DNA of 32,413 nucleotides from NCBI GenBank assembly GCA_947174015.1, contig CAMWHJ010000033.1, forward strand, positions 1 through 32,413, given 5' to 3'. The stretch is from an uncultured Lachnospiraceae bacterium (GTDB lineage: Bacteria; Bacillota; Clostridia; Lachnospirales; Lachnospiraceae). The notes under the pieces are model-generated. The model saw only the letters and a program-made list of their open reading frames with translations, was not told the DNA's origin and ran no database searches. How positions within the stretch are numbered: position 1 is the first letter of the stretch; the number at the start of each line of letters is the position of its first letter. Below, piece after piece: positions 21,259 through 28,867 of this stretch. The position numbers were made by a program, and so were the translations under genes.

Positions 21259-21913
21259 AATTGCGAAAAGGTATATATTATTTATCATAAGCCTGTTTTT
21301 TTCGGCTTTAGGAGTTGCATTTACCAAACATGGCGAACTGGGCGTTTCTCCCATATCGTCTGTGGCAAATGTTATGAGCTATCAATTTTCATCTCTTTCT
21401 TTAGGAACATGGCTGATTATCTGGAACTGTATTTTAATTGTCGGACAAATTTTGATCCTGCGTAAAAATTTTCAACTGATACAGCTATTGCAAGTTCCTC
21501 TATCCTTTTTATTTGGTTGGTTTACTGATTTGGGAATGTGGATGGTATCATTTATTCCGGCAAATACATATCCGATACGTCTTGCCATGGTAGTAATCGG
21601 TATTGTAATCCTTGGCTTTGGAATTTCACTTTCTGTGATTGCAAATGTGATTATGAATTCAGGAGAGGCATTTGTAAAAGCAGTTTCTGATATGATGAAT
21701 AAGGATTTTGGCAATATCAAAATTGGGTTTGACGTTCTCTGTGTAATCGTTTCTCTTGTTTTATCGCTAATATTTTTTCATTTTACAATCGTAGGAACAA
21801 GAGAAGGAACTATCATTTCTGCTCTGCTGACTGGTATCGTAGTAAAATTTTTTAGTGGTAAACTAAAAACTCCCCTCAACAATGTTTTGAGCAATAAAGC
21901 TGACATAAGGTGA
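21245..21913 (+). CDS. YczE/YitT-like integral membrane protein
   Basis: The 222-residue protein has five or six hydrophobic spans and the start pattern of the YczE/DUF6198 group: RYILFIISLFFSALGVAFTK, then GVSPISSVANVMS and the conserved SLGTWLIIWNCILIVGQI. Later come GFGISLSVIANVIMNSGEAF and REGTIISALLTGIVVKFF. In B. subtilis yczE is needed for surfactin production through an unknown mechanism; the biochemical role of the family is open. The ATG at 21245 is chosen because AAGGAG lies about 10 nt upstream; a TTG at 21239 is too close to it. It is translationally coupled to marR. Confidence 0.82.
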   Translation: MSKTKIAKRYILFIISLFFSALGVAFTKHGELGVSPISSVANVMSYQFSSLSLGTWLIIWNCILIVGQILILRKNFQLIQLLQVPLSFLFGWFTDLGMWMVSFIPANTYPIRLAMVVIGIVILGFGISLSVIANVIMNSGEAFVKAVSDMMNKDFGNIKIGFDVLCVIVSLVLSLIFFHFTIVGTREGTIISALLTGIVVKFFSGKLKTPLNNVLSNKADIR

Positions 21914-21921
21914 TAGAGGTT

Positions 21922-21999
21922 ATGAAAAATAAGCTATATTATGGTACACTTGACAAAGCTGCAAAAGTTCTGTCCGACAGTGAGGACAGTATTGTATAA
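21922..21999 (+). other. 25-codon leftover reading frame
   Basis: An ATG behind AGAGG opens MKNKLYYGTLDKAAKVLSD and stops after 25 codons, exactly where the serine-recombinase remnant takes over in another frame. It looks like the 5' end of a lost gene fused by a deletion. Confidence 0.25.
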
Positions 22000-22273
22000 G
22001 GAGTTAATGGAAAAGCTCGCTGATGCAGACAGCGTACTATTTGACTACATTCAGAAACGTGGGAGTGAATTGCATAAGCAGAAATCGGGGCTTGATAAGA
22101 AATTACAGACAATGAGTCGTAAGCATAAGGCGATTGCTGTTGATCCACTTGAAGAACCTATGAAACAGTGGGACAAGCTCTCTATTCAGGAAAAGCACGA
22201 TCTGGCGGCTGCTATGATAGAGGTCGTGAACATATCCGATGAAACGGGTATTGAGGTGAAATTTTGCATTTGA
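21991..22273 (+). pseudogene. C-terminal remnant of a large serine recombinase
   Basis: The reading KELMEKLADADSVLFDYIQK, ELHKQKSGLDKKLQTMSRKH and DPLEEPMKQWDKLSIQEKHD, ending MIEVVNISDETGIEVKF, matches the coiled-coil C-terminal end of large serine recombinases carried by Tn4451-like and other integrative elements of Clostridia. The catalytic resolvase domain and zinc ribbon are missing. It indicates that a mobile element was once here. Confidence 0.6.
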
Positions 22274-22348
22274 AAAAGGTGCGAAAATACGGTATTTTTT
22301 AATGTTGATAAGGTGGGGCAACCGGCGTTCCATATGCCAATACACCAG

Positions 22349-22510
22349 TTACTCCCAATCAATATTTTTGTCAAGTACCTTTGCAGGCCCCCTCCACCAA
22401 CGAATGTGGCGGTACATCTTTCGTTACTACCGCACCGGCAGCAATCACAGAATGCTCTCCAATGGTAACACCCTTTAATATCGTAGCATTCTTGCTAATC
22501 CATACATGAA
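22349..22510 (-). pseudogene. Hexapeptide acyltransferase C-terminal remnant with frameshift
   Basis: Residues [20 protein letters not shown] and [17 protein letters not shown] are the last turns of a left-handed beta-helix acetyltransferase of the maltose/CatB type. A frameshift near 22390, in a run of G, follows; the other frame continues [12 protein letters not shown] to a TAA at 22349, the normal C-terminus. Everything before the last ~45 residues is gone, and the fragment overlaps the 3' end of the pyrophosphatase gene. Confidence 0.7.
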
Positions 22511-23136
22511 TCTTCTTGTCTGCAATCTTTACAAATCTCTGCAATATTTTCAAAAAATTTCATAAATCCCTCCTCTACCGCCACTTGTTCCAAGGCTTCC
22601 TTTGGTAAATCATAATAGTACTTTCCTGTATCCATATGGATTGACAGGCTGTCCAGCGGAAATCCTTTCTTCAACACTCCATAAGGCTTAGATGTAAGAA
22701 TGAATTTTTCACTTTCCATTGATGGTTCCATTGCCTCATAGATATGCTTATGATCTAATACAAGACAAATGGCATTTTTATACCATGCCGTTAAATCCCC
22801 ATATTTTTCAGCTAAATTAGAATAGTAAGAAAGCATCTCCTGATCCGACAGGTATTTTCCCTGAATTGTTCTCACATGAACTCCCGGCTGCACAGTATCG
22901 GGTACATTGTCAAAATACAATCCCGAATCACAGGAAAATACCGGCATTCTAAATGCTTCATAATATGCCAGTGCCTTCTGGCGGGCATTTTCCAATGGAG
23001 TTTTCCCATCTTCCGGTACAACAGGAATTTCCCTGTTTAACTCCTTTAATCCTACAATCTCTATTTTCAAAGGTTTTAATCTTTTTCTCATGACAGACAA
23101 TTTTGCTGGATTACCCGTCCCGTAAATTATTTTCAT
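22495..23136 (-). CDS. RdgB/Ham1-like non-canonical purine NTP pyrophosphatase
   Basis: Enzymes of this family hydrolyse ITP, dITP and XTP to keep them out of nucleic acids. The 213-residue protein has the N-terminal [15 protein letters not shown] (substrate loop), the [14 protein letters not shown] helix with the family glutamate/lysine, and the catalytic region [13 protein letters not shown] with Asp-Ser-Gly-Leu. The later part is more divergent ([20 protein letters not shown]), as in a clade distinct from E. coli RdgB. The last ~10 residues ([12 protein letters not shown]) may come from the fusion with the acyltransferase remnant. A monocistronic gene; no promoter was identified in the 118-nt gap upstream. 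Confidence 0.8.
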   Translation of the reverse strand: MKIIYGTGNPAKLSVMRKRLKPLKIEIVGLKELNREIPVVPEDGKTPLENARQKALAYYEAFRMPVFSCDSGLYFDNVPDTVQPGVHVRTIQGKYLSDQEMLSYYSNLAEKYGDLTAWYKNAICLVLDHKHIYEAMEPSMESEKFILTSKPYGVLKKGFPLDSLSIHMDTGKYYYDLPKEALEQVAVEEGFMKFFENIAEICKDCRQEDSCMD

Positions 23137-23254
23137 ATTCTTCCTAAACCTTTCTTCTTTTCTCCATAATTAATCTGGCTTTTTCCATTTTCTGATAAAC
23201 AACAACTTCCATTTCACAACTACTTTCTAAATAACCTTCTTCTTTTTCAACACT

Positions 23255-23923
23255 CTACTGACTGATTCTATAATGCCCTATGATATCCTTTCTTTCTTCA
23301 AGGATATCCTCTTCATAAGATGCTTGAAACGGATCGTTATGGTGGATCACATAAGGAATGCCTCTCTCATTCCTGCTATCCGATACAATACCTATATGAT
23401 TTTCAAAAATCACAATATCTCCTCCCTGCCATTCTTCCACATCCCACACATCCGTTGTCAATGAAATTCCTGTATGGCGGAAATAAACATTGAGATTTTT
23501 CACTCTGCGAAAATCAATATTGATATCCGGTTCTTCTATCGGATAATCCTCAGGATACTGACTAATATCCTCATTGACAAGTTCCATCAAATCATAGCCG
23601 GCACTTAACAGTGCATGAGCCACCACATCTGTACATACACCATATCCATCATTGGGATAACCAGTGGTATAATATTTACTCTTATATTTCGGACGATTTT
23701 CAATATATGCTCTTGCACCATTCAAAACATCCCTTTGGTCATCAATTCCATCCCCATCTCTGTCCACGGAACTTTGAATATCGGCAATTCCAAAATCAGC
23801 ATTGCCTTTTGCTTGTACCTTCTCACTGGATGTTCCTATAAAGAGGTACCTAAAATGGTATAAAATAAAAAACAATATAATAATAACTGCAAAAATTATA
23901 ATATATATTTTCCTCTTTTTCAT
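23255..23923 (-). CDS. DUF1287 family secreted/membrane-anchored protein
   Basis: The 222-residue protein has an N-terminal hydrophobic anchor (about residues 5-23) and an extracellular DUF1287 domain (YijF-like), an NlpC/P60-related fold. The acidic DRDGDGIDDQRD segment looks like a calcium-binding loop. The presumed catalytic residues are Cys97 in GYGVCTDVVAHAL and His176 in FENHIGIVSDS, followed by PYVIHHNDPF. A role in peptidoglycan or peptide processing is plausible but unproven. The start at 23923 follows AGAGG by five nt; an ATG at 23950 lacks such a site. Confidence 0.85.
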   Translation of the reverse strand: MKKRKIYIIIFAVIIILFFILYHFRYLFIGTSSEKVQAKGNADFGIADIQSSVDRDGDGIDDQRDVLNGARAYIENRPKYKSKYYTTGYPNDGYGVCTDVVAHALLSAGYDLMELVNEDISQYPEDYPIEEPDINIDFRRVKNLNVYFRHTGISLTTDVWDVEEWQGGDIVIFENHIGIVSDSRNERGIPYVIHHNDPFQASYEEDILEERKDIIGHYRISQ

Positions 23924-24042
23924 TTTTCCTCTCACTATTGTACATTCCATTTCTGCTTATTGTATTACAGTATATCATACCAAAGAGACGATTACCACTT
24001 TCAAATCTATTTGTTTTATCTGGCACAGCAGTTCTACTGTCT

Positions 24043-24948
24043 TTAATTCCCACCATGATGCAGTTCCTTTACCAAAAGATATCCTGCCAGCAGAAAGAAA
24101 GGAATACCACTAATCATTCCCACGGTCACTGGTCCCAGATACATTTCATGAGCATATTCTATCTTTAAAAAATACATTCCAAATCCCGCCGCTGCATTGA
24201 TTGCACCGTGTGCCAAAGAAGATGCCCAGATGTTTCCCGTTCTTTCATAAAGCCAATCCTCCATCATACCAAAGGCAGTGGTCACCACACAGAAGAAAAG
24301 CATTCCTGCAAGCACCAAATAAAGAGGAGCATTAAAAATTGACCAGCCATATTCATATCCTGCAAGCATCATCACAGGCCAATGCCAGATTCCCCAGATA
24401 ATTCCTCCAAACACTTTTCCTTTTGTGGTACCATATTTCTGTTTCAATGCCGGATACAGATAACCTCTCCAACCTGCTTCCTCGCCCAAAGCAAAAAACA
24501 TATTGAAGAAAGCACCCCCTAATATTTGAAATAAGGTTATGAGCATAAAAACTGCGGGCTGTACCATTCCAAAGCTTTGCAAGTACACTTCCTCTCCCAC
24601 AGTAGCAATTATGTATTCGGATGCAGTGGGATCAAATCTGTCGGGCAAAATCAAAAAGTATAAACCACAGCCTGTGAGACTTAAAAGTATCGGCAGCAGC
24701 CAGCTTACAATCCACCATCTCACTTTTCCTTTAAATTGAGGTTTCCATAATATTCCCGTCTTCTCCTGTTTCAGCCCACCACAGGTAATCCAAACCGCCA
24801 CAAAAGGACCAAACATACTCACACTTGCCAGTAATGTAAATCCTGCTCCTATTCCCTTTAATGCCATCACTGAGGCAGCAATTTGAAAAATCCATGCAAG
24901 CCCGAAGGAAAACAACAGGTATTTTTTCAGATGATACTTTTCTTTCAT
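24043..24948 (-). CDS. CPBP family intramembrane metalloprotease
   Basis: The 301-residue protein has about seven to eight hydrophobic spans. The CPBP (Rce1-like) active-site motifs are intact: EEAGWRGYLYPAL (Glu156, Glu157, Arg161), the WGIWHWPVMM segment (His189) and a late SLAHGAINAAAGF segment. Bacterial members cleave membrane or bacteriocin-type peptides or give self-immunity; the substrate here is unknown. The start at 24948 follows AAGGGAGG; the ATG at 24996 lies within the -35 region and is rejected. A 10-bp inverted repeat over the promoter suggests regulated expression. Confidence 0.9.
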   Translation of the reverse strand: MKEKYHLKKYLLFSFGLAWIFQIAASVMALKGIGAGFTLLASVSMFGPFVAVWITCGGLKQEKTGILWKPQFKGKVRWWIVSWLLPILLSLTGCGLYFLILPDRFDPTASEYIIATVGEEVYLQSFGMVQPAVFMLITLFQILGGAFFNMFFALGEEAGWRGYLYPALKQKYGTTKGKVFGGIIWGIWHWPVMMLAGYEYGWSIFNAPLYLVLAGMLFFCVVTTAFGMMEDWLYERTGNIWASSLAHGAINAAAGFGMYFLKIEYAHEMYLGPVTVGMISGIPFFLLAGYLLVKELHHGGN

Positions 24949-24968
24949 CGTGATTCCTCCCTTATTAA

Positions 24969-25003
24969 AGTATAACTTCATCATTGTACTTTTCAATGAT
25001 GAA
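24969..25003 (-). promoter_or_regulatory. Promoter and palindromic operator of the CPBP gene
   Basis: On the minus strand TTGAAA (24996-24991), 16 nt, TATACT (24974-24969). A perfect 10-bp inverted repeat, TTCATCATTG-7 nt-CAATGATGAA (24977-25003), covers the -35 box and most of the spacer. A DNA-binding protein there would occlude RNA polymerase. Confidence 0.7.
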
Positions 25004-25267
25004 AAAAGAGAAAGTCAAATTTATTTTTAGCCGAACTGTTACAAAGAATATCTATCTTCTGTCAAATATTATTCATGTCGCTTTCCCCTTTTAAAACTAA
25101 TTATACAGAATCCAATGAAATTTTCAATGGAATAGAACGATACTTTTGTGAATAAAGTCAACCCACACGATACTTTTGTAAGTTCACTGTATCGTACCAT
25201 CCTTTTTAAACTTAGCCCCAAAAACTCTCCTGTCGAAATCCCCAGACTTTCGAATCATCTACAAATA
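25004..25267. repeat. Intergenic region with short direct repeats
   Basis: No gene is seen. ACGATACTTTTGT occurs at 25137-25149 and 25167-25179 (30-bp period), followed by the inverse GTATCGT at 25189-25195. A near-perfect inverted repeat (CCAATGAAA/TTTCAATGG) lies at 25112-25130. There is no clear terminator for the amidase gene. Confidence 0.4.
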
Positions 25268-26092
25268 TTATTTCATCTCACGGACTTGTCTTATAATCCC
25301 TTTTGTCAAAGCACTGGCAAGCTGCTCCAAATATTCTTCATTTGTCAAATTACTGCATTCCTCACGATTGGATAAGTAACCTATCTCTATCAATACTGCC
25401 GGTATTGTCGTTTCTCTGGTGACATAATAGTCTCCCTCTCTTGCCCCTCTTGTCTGCACAATACCGCTGTTTTTCACTTCTGAGGCAATGCTCTCTGCAT
25501 ATGCTTGTCCCTCCTTGTTACTCTTATCATAATAACACTCTAATCCGCAAACTTGTGAATCGTCCTCATAGTAATTACAGTGAATACTGACAAATAAATC
25601 CGCCTCCGGCTGCTTTGTAAAATCCACCCGCTCAGGCAGAGACAAAAAGGTATCATCATCTCTGGTTTTCACCAACGTTGCCCCTGTGTTCTTTAACATG
25701 GATTCTAATTTATGTATCATTTGTATATTTATATCCTTTTCATATACATTTCCATTCATGGTTCCAGTATCTTTTCCCCCATGTCCTGCATCCAATACAA
25801 TCACCATTCCTGACAAATCTTTCGTTTCTTCATCTTCACGAAACACCTTGTCCTGTTGATCATTTTCCTCATAGAATCCCCCGGCTGTTTCTTGTGTATA
25901 ATTTAATTTCTTTTCTATTACACCTGCTACCACCTGTTTTGGATGAAATAATTGATAAACAAAAATGCACCCGCACACCATCAATCCCAGGATACTTATG
26001 AAAACCAAAAACACTATCCCTCTCAAAGTATATGCAATCAAGATTCTTTTTTTCCGCTTCCATCCCTTTGTGTATCTATATTGCTTTATCAT
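25268..26092 (-). CDS. Membrane-anchored N-acetylmuramoyl-L-alanine amidase (Amidase_3)
   Basis: This 274-residue cell-wall hydrolase cuts the bond between muramic acid and the stem peptide. It has a basic cytoplasmic N-terminus, a transmembrane anchor (about 23-47), a charged linker to about 93, and the zinc-dependent amidase domain: VIVLDAGHGGKDTG (His104), NVYEKDINIQ (Glu118), DLFVSIHCNYY (His171) and the catalytic Glu236 in PAVLIEIGYLSN. It resembles host CwlD/LytC-type enzymes more than a phage endolysin because of the anchor and the absence of a binding domain. AGGAGTGATCA precedes the ATG. It lies next to the phage-like region but is separated from it by a strong terminator. Confidence 0.93.
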   Translation of the reverse strand: MIKQYRYTKGWKRKKRILIAYTLRGIVFLVFISILGLMVCGCIFVYQLFHPKQVVAGVIEKKLNYTQETAGGFYEENDQQDKVFREDEETKDLSGMVIVLDAGHGGKDTGTMNGNVYEKDINIQMIHKLESMLKNTGATLVKTRDDDTFLSLPERVDFTKQPEADLFVSIHCNYYEDDSQVCGLECYYDKSNKEGQAYAESIASEVKNSGIVQTRGAREGDYYVTRETTIPAVLIEIGYLSNREECSNLTNEEYLEQLASALTKGIIRQVREMK

Positions 26093-26273
26093 TGATCACT
26101 CCTGCTTCCCTTTGCAAATATGCATAATTATTCCATATTTTTGCAGTTACATGTAAAATCACATGAATACCGGCATTGACATAGTCATGTTTAAATGTCT
26201 CCTACATATATGATGTTTTTAATCCCAAAAAAGTTTACTTTTTTGATCTTTTTAATAAAATTCTAAAATTTAC

Positions 26274-26311
26274 AATAGCAAAAAAGCCCATTTTATGGCT
26301 TTTTTGCTATT
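26274..26311. terminator. Strong bidirectional terminator
   Basis: AATAGCAAAAAAGCC and GGCTTTTTTGCTATT form a perfect 15-bp stem with an 8-nt loop; the A-run and T-run within the arms make it functional on both strands. It separates the phage-like unit from the amidase gene. The rest of 26093-26446 has no gene. Confidence 0.9.
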
Positions 26312-26401
26312 TCTTTGTTGCTAATATGTCACTAACCGCCTTTTATAATTTATGTTTTTCTTGCTTTTTTCTTATTGGTTTGATATGATAAAAATAACAC
26401 A

Positions 26402-26436
26402 AGGGCAGCTAACAGGATGTTTTGGAGTGCTGCCCT
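26402..26436 (-). terminator. Hairpin after the 51-residue gene
   Basis: AGGGCAGC and GCTGCCCT pair perfectly across 19 nt; on the minus strand TGTGTTATTTTTAT follows. It lies 11 nt after the stop codon at 26447 and probably ends that transcript. Confidence 0.6.
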
Positions 26437-26446
26437 CGTGGTTTCC

Positions 26447-26602
26447 TTAATCTTCTATGTTCTTCTGTGTATCTTCTATAAGTTCATCAATCAGCTTTTC
26501 AGCTTTCTCAAAATCCTTATTATGAATCGCCTCTTTTAGTAATTTTAATTGTCTCATTAGACTTCTTAGGTATCCTTTAAATACTGCCATTTTATTCTCC
26601 AT
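26447..26602 (-). CDS. Small helical protein (51 residues), unknown function
   Basis: An ATG at 26602 behind AAAGGAG opens a complete 51-codon gene: MENKMAVFKGYLRSLMRQLK, then KLLKEAIHNKDFEKAEKLID and ELIEDTQKNIED. The product is highly charged and predicted to be two amphipathic helices, with no membrane span, so it is not a holin. Similar short helical proteins occur in Lachnospiraceae mobile elements as far as I recall, without known function. Transcription starts from a consensus promoter (26644-26672) carrying the palindromic operator, and the gene is closed by a hairpin at 26402-26436. It lies immediately after the ribbon-helix-helix gene but has its own promoter. Confidence 0.75.
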   Translation of the reverse strand: MENKMAVFKGYLRSLMRQLKLLKEAIHNKDFEKAEKLIDELIEDTQKNIED

Positions 26603-26641
26603 TTCTATTTGCTCCTTTCCTGTTATCTCCTTGCCACAATT

Positions 26642-26672
26642 ATATTATATAACACGTTATATAATATGTCAA
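26642..26672 (-). promoter_or_regulatory. Consensus promoter with a 12-2-12 palindromic operator
   Basis: On the minus strand TTGACA (26672-26667), 17 nt, TATAAT (26649-26644): a perfect sigma-A promoter for the 51-residue gene. The spacer and -10 lie inside a perfect palindrome, 12-bp arms ATATTATATAAC/GTTATATAATAT around 2 nt (26642-26667). Its 20-nt core TATATAACGTGTTATATAAT recurs, with 3 changes, in the promoter of the neighbouring gene. Confidence 0.88.
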
Positions 26673-26866
26673 GTATCTTCCTGCATTTTTTCTATTTTTT
26701 CGTTCATTGCAGTTATAATAAATTCTCTCAATGATATCCCTGCTTGTTTTGCTGCATTTTTATACATTTCTGCCTCTTCCGGCTTAACTCTTATGGAAAT
26801 GCTTGAAAGTTTTTTTAAATATTCCGTTGTTGCTTTCTTTTGTGCTTCTGTGTATTTTCCTGCCAC
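26669..26866 (-). CDS. Ribbon-helix-helix (Arc/CopG-like) DNA-binding protein
   Basis: The 65-residue protein has a flexible basic N-terminus (about 1-20) and then an Arc/MetJ-type fold: the DNA-contacting strand SISIRV, helix A (PEEAEMYKNAAKQAG) and helix B (ISLREFIITAMNEKI). It is expected to bind palindromic DNA as a dimer of dimers. GGAGGTGATAAT precedes a GTG start. The same palindrome occupies the promoter of this gene (26898-26917) and of the 51-residue gene (26644-26663), so it is the natural candidate repressor of both. It could be an antitoxin-like or plasmid/phage-type regulator, but no toxin is adjacent. Confidence 0.85.
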   Translation of the reverse strand: MAGKYTEAQKKATTEYLKKLSSISIRVKPEEAEMYKNAAKQAGISLREFIITAMNEKIEKMQEDT

Positions 26867-26897
26867 ATTATCACCTCCAATTAAAATATATCACATT

Positions 26898-26926
26898 ATC
26901 ATATAACATGCTATATATACATTGCA
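26898..26926 (-). promoter_or_regulatory. Promoter of the ribbon-helix-helix gene with the second operator copy
   Basis: On the minus strand TGCAAT (26926-26921), 17 nt, TATGAT (26903-26898). The spacer and -10 contain TATATAGCATGTTATATGAT, matching the operator at 26644-26663 at 17 of 20 positions and in the same register relative to the -10. The weaker promoter boxes suggest lower basal expression. Confidence 0.75.
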
Positions 26927-26994
26927 CAGATAACCGTTGCATATTTGTGCAATATTTTACTTTTAACTATTGCAAAATATGTAATGGTTCAAAA

Positions 26995-27022
26995 ATAAAC
27001 GCTCCCGGATTGGAGCGTTTAT
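26995..27022 (-). terminator. Terminator of the phage tail unit
   Basis: ATAAACGCTCC and GGAGCGTTTAT form a perfect 11-bp stem with a 6-nt loop, with TTTATTTTTG on the minus strand. It begins 2 nt after the stop codon of the baseplate/fibre gene. Confidence 0.9.
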
Positions 27023-27023
27023 C

Positions 27024-27803
27024 TTATATTACTTCCAATATTGGCTTGATTATTGTGAGTGTAACTCTGTTCCCGGAGTTTAGTGCTTCTTTAAACTCCA
27101 GTATTATATTTCCTGTGTCATTTCTGTATAGCTGGTAATCCTCTTCCTCATTTAGCACAATACCATTGATATCTACCTTAATCACATCATATCCAAGTTC
27201 AATTTTCTCTGTGGAGTATCCGCTTACTTCCATTGTTGTTAAGTCGTATCTATCCGTTTCTTTGGATTCAAAATATGTTACATATTTTTTCAATCCTGCT
27301 GCAACACCATCTACCAGAAGTTTTACATAGCCACATATTGCTGTATTATCTCTGGTATCAATGATTTCATTTTCTGTGATTTCTGTGATTCCTGCTGCCA
27401 CATGTATATAGGCAAGGATGATATCGTAACGCTCCGTATCCCTTTGCGGTGCAGGTCTTTCCGGCTCTGTGGCACTGGTACCTTTGATTATTCTAAATTC
27501 TACTAATCTGTCCTTTTGATTTAAGCTTAGTGCTATGGCATCATATCGATTTAGTGTTATGTCAGAACGTTCTAACACTAAAATCTGCTGCGTTATATTA
27601 TTTGCAAAGTGATTTTTCAATCTGGCTCTGCCTGTGCCCACTGCAACACGCATTCCCCCGATTCCCCCTAATACCTTTAGGGAAAGACCTACTTTTTTGA
27701 AAACACCTGTTTCACTTATAAATCCGTTTAGATTCTTATTGATTGAATCTGCATTATATTTCCTGTCTCCATTTATGCTTTGAAAAAAACCATATTCCAG
27801 CAT
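27024..27803 (-). CDS. Phage baseplate / tail fibre-like protein
   Basis: The 259-residue protein starts MLEYGFFQSINGDRKYNADS INKNL, a start I associate with receptor-binding or baseplate upper proteins of siphophages in clostridia. A beta-rich part follows (VAVGTGRARLKNHFANN, LERSDITLNRYDAIALSLNQ), a helix-turn segment with AYIHVAAGITEITENEIIDT RDN, and a C-terminal beta-sandwich-like domain ending in NRVTLTIIKP. It is the last gene of the tail operon, directly before the terminator, where adsorption proteins are normally encoded. No carbohydrate-binding or enzymatic motif was recognised, so the receptor is unknown. Confidence 0.75.
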   Translation of the reverse strand: MLEYGFFQSINGDRKYNADSINKNLNGFISETGVFKKVGLSLKVLGGIGGMRVAVGTGRARLKNHFANNITQQILVLERSDITLNRYDAIALSLNQKDRLVEFRIIKGTSATEPERPAPQRDTERYDIILAYIHVAAGITEITENEIIDTRDNTAICGYVKLLVDGVAAGLKKYVTYFESKETDRYDLTTMEVSGYSTEKIELGYDVIKVDINGIVLNEEEDYQLYRNDTGNIILEFKEALNSGNRVTLTIIKPILEVI

Positions 27804-27820
27804 ATTACCACTCCATTCTG

Positions 27821-28867
27821 TTATTCATCAAATTCAAAGGTGGGAATTGTATAGGTTCCGCTTTCATCTTCACTTTCTATCACCTCTGTTATTCTTGCAG
27901 TTGCTCCTATTCCATACTTGTTTTGCACCTCTACGATATCACCAAGGAAATAGTCTCGTCCATATATATTGGTAAATTCCAGTATTTCGCCGGAAAACTC
28001 TTTTGTGATGGCATTTTCTGCCAAGCTCTGCAAGCCTCTGTCTTCCATTTGTCGGTTATACTCTTCTTCTGTTATTTCGCCCTCGTTTGTGCTCAGGTCT
28101 CTGGCATCTACAAAGATTTCGCACCTTTCCAATCCTCTGGCTGTGCCAATCTCCATATACTTTCGCTCTAATCCCTCACCCTCACCTGCTACTTTCGCCA
28201 CATTTTTATAGTTGCTTTGGTCTATTGTGTAATCTGTTGTGGATAAGTTCTCATAGTCTTCAGAAAATACAACGCATGGATGTTCCTGCTGCGACCAGCT
28301 TCGATTGCTCCCTCTGTATAAGTAAAATTCCATTGTTTTATCTTCCAGATTTAAGGCAATATCCCATCCCAGCAAGTAGCTTTTGCACAGTGCTTCGATA
28401 GTCTCGCCCAGATTATTACCGGTATATTGGCATTTTACGGTTATTCCTGTTTTTAGCACGTTTTTATTATTTAGCCACTCTATTTTCCTTTTGTTATTTT
28501 CCGGCTGTATGGCATTTTCTTTCAATAATCTTTCAATGCCACCTTCCAATGAACCCATGATATTTGTTTGATTCCATATGATTCTCCGGTAAAGAATACT
28601 TTTTAGACACCTTCCTTTTATAGTAATGTAGTCTCCTGCTTCATTGTCTGTTTGAATCTGGATGCTTTCAATTATCATGGCATTTTCTTCGCTGCCCTCT
28701 CTTACCAGTATCTTTCCAATCTTAAAACTTTCCACTGTTTCCATTGTTGCTTGCATGTAAACTTCAAATTCTCCATAACCATAATATCTGTTATTCCATA
28801 TAACACTTTTTGTTATATCAAAGGCTCTTTCTATCTCCAAATCTGTATTGATTATGTATATTAACAT
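27821..28867 (-). CDS. Siphovirus ReqiPepy6 Gp37-like tail protein
   Basis: The 348-residue protein belongs to the Gp37-like family, which occupies the place of the tail-associated (Tal) baseplate hub in siphophages. The N-terminal domain starts LIYIINTDLEIERAFDITKS and contains the conserved YGYGEFEVYM; then come VREGSEENAMIIESIQIQTD, the GDYITIKGRCLKSIL segment, and a C-terminal GRDYFLGDIVEVQNKYGIGATA stretch. It starts directly after the Dit-like gene ends and is followed by the fibre gene, fitting tape measure-Dit-Tal-fibre order. No peptidoglycan hydrolase domain is attached. Confidence 0.85.
   Translation of the reverse strand: MLIYIINTDLEIERAFDITKSVIWNNRYYGYGEFEVYMQATMETVESFKIGKILVREGSEENAMIIESIQIQTDNEAGDYITIKGRCLKSILYRRIIWNQTNIMGSLEGGIERLLKENAIQPENNKRKIEWLNNKNVLKTGITVKCQYTGNNLGETIEALCKSYLLGWDIALNLEDKTMEFYLYRGSNRSWSQQEHPCVVFSEDYENLSTTDYTIDQSNYKNVAKVAGEGEGLERKYMEIGTARGLERCEIFVDARDLSTNEGEITEEEYNRQMEDRGLQSLAENAITKEFSGEILEFTNIYGRDYFLGDIVEVQNKYGIGATARITEVIESEDESGTYTIPTFEFDE

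Noticed and set aside
25268-26092. Amidase as the phage endolysin
   Set aside because: It has a long transmembrane anchor, no cell-wall-binding domain, and is separated from the tail genes by a strong bidirectional terminator; a host cell-wall enzyme is more likely.
26669-26866. Toxin-antitoxin pair with the 51-residue gene as toxin
   Set aside because: The two genes have separate promoters, and the small protein is a charged two-helix product without toxin motifs; kept only as a remote possibility.
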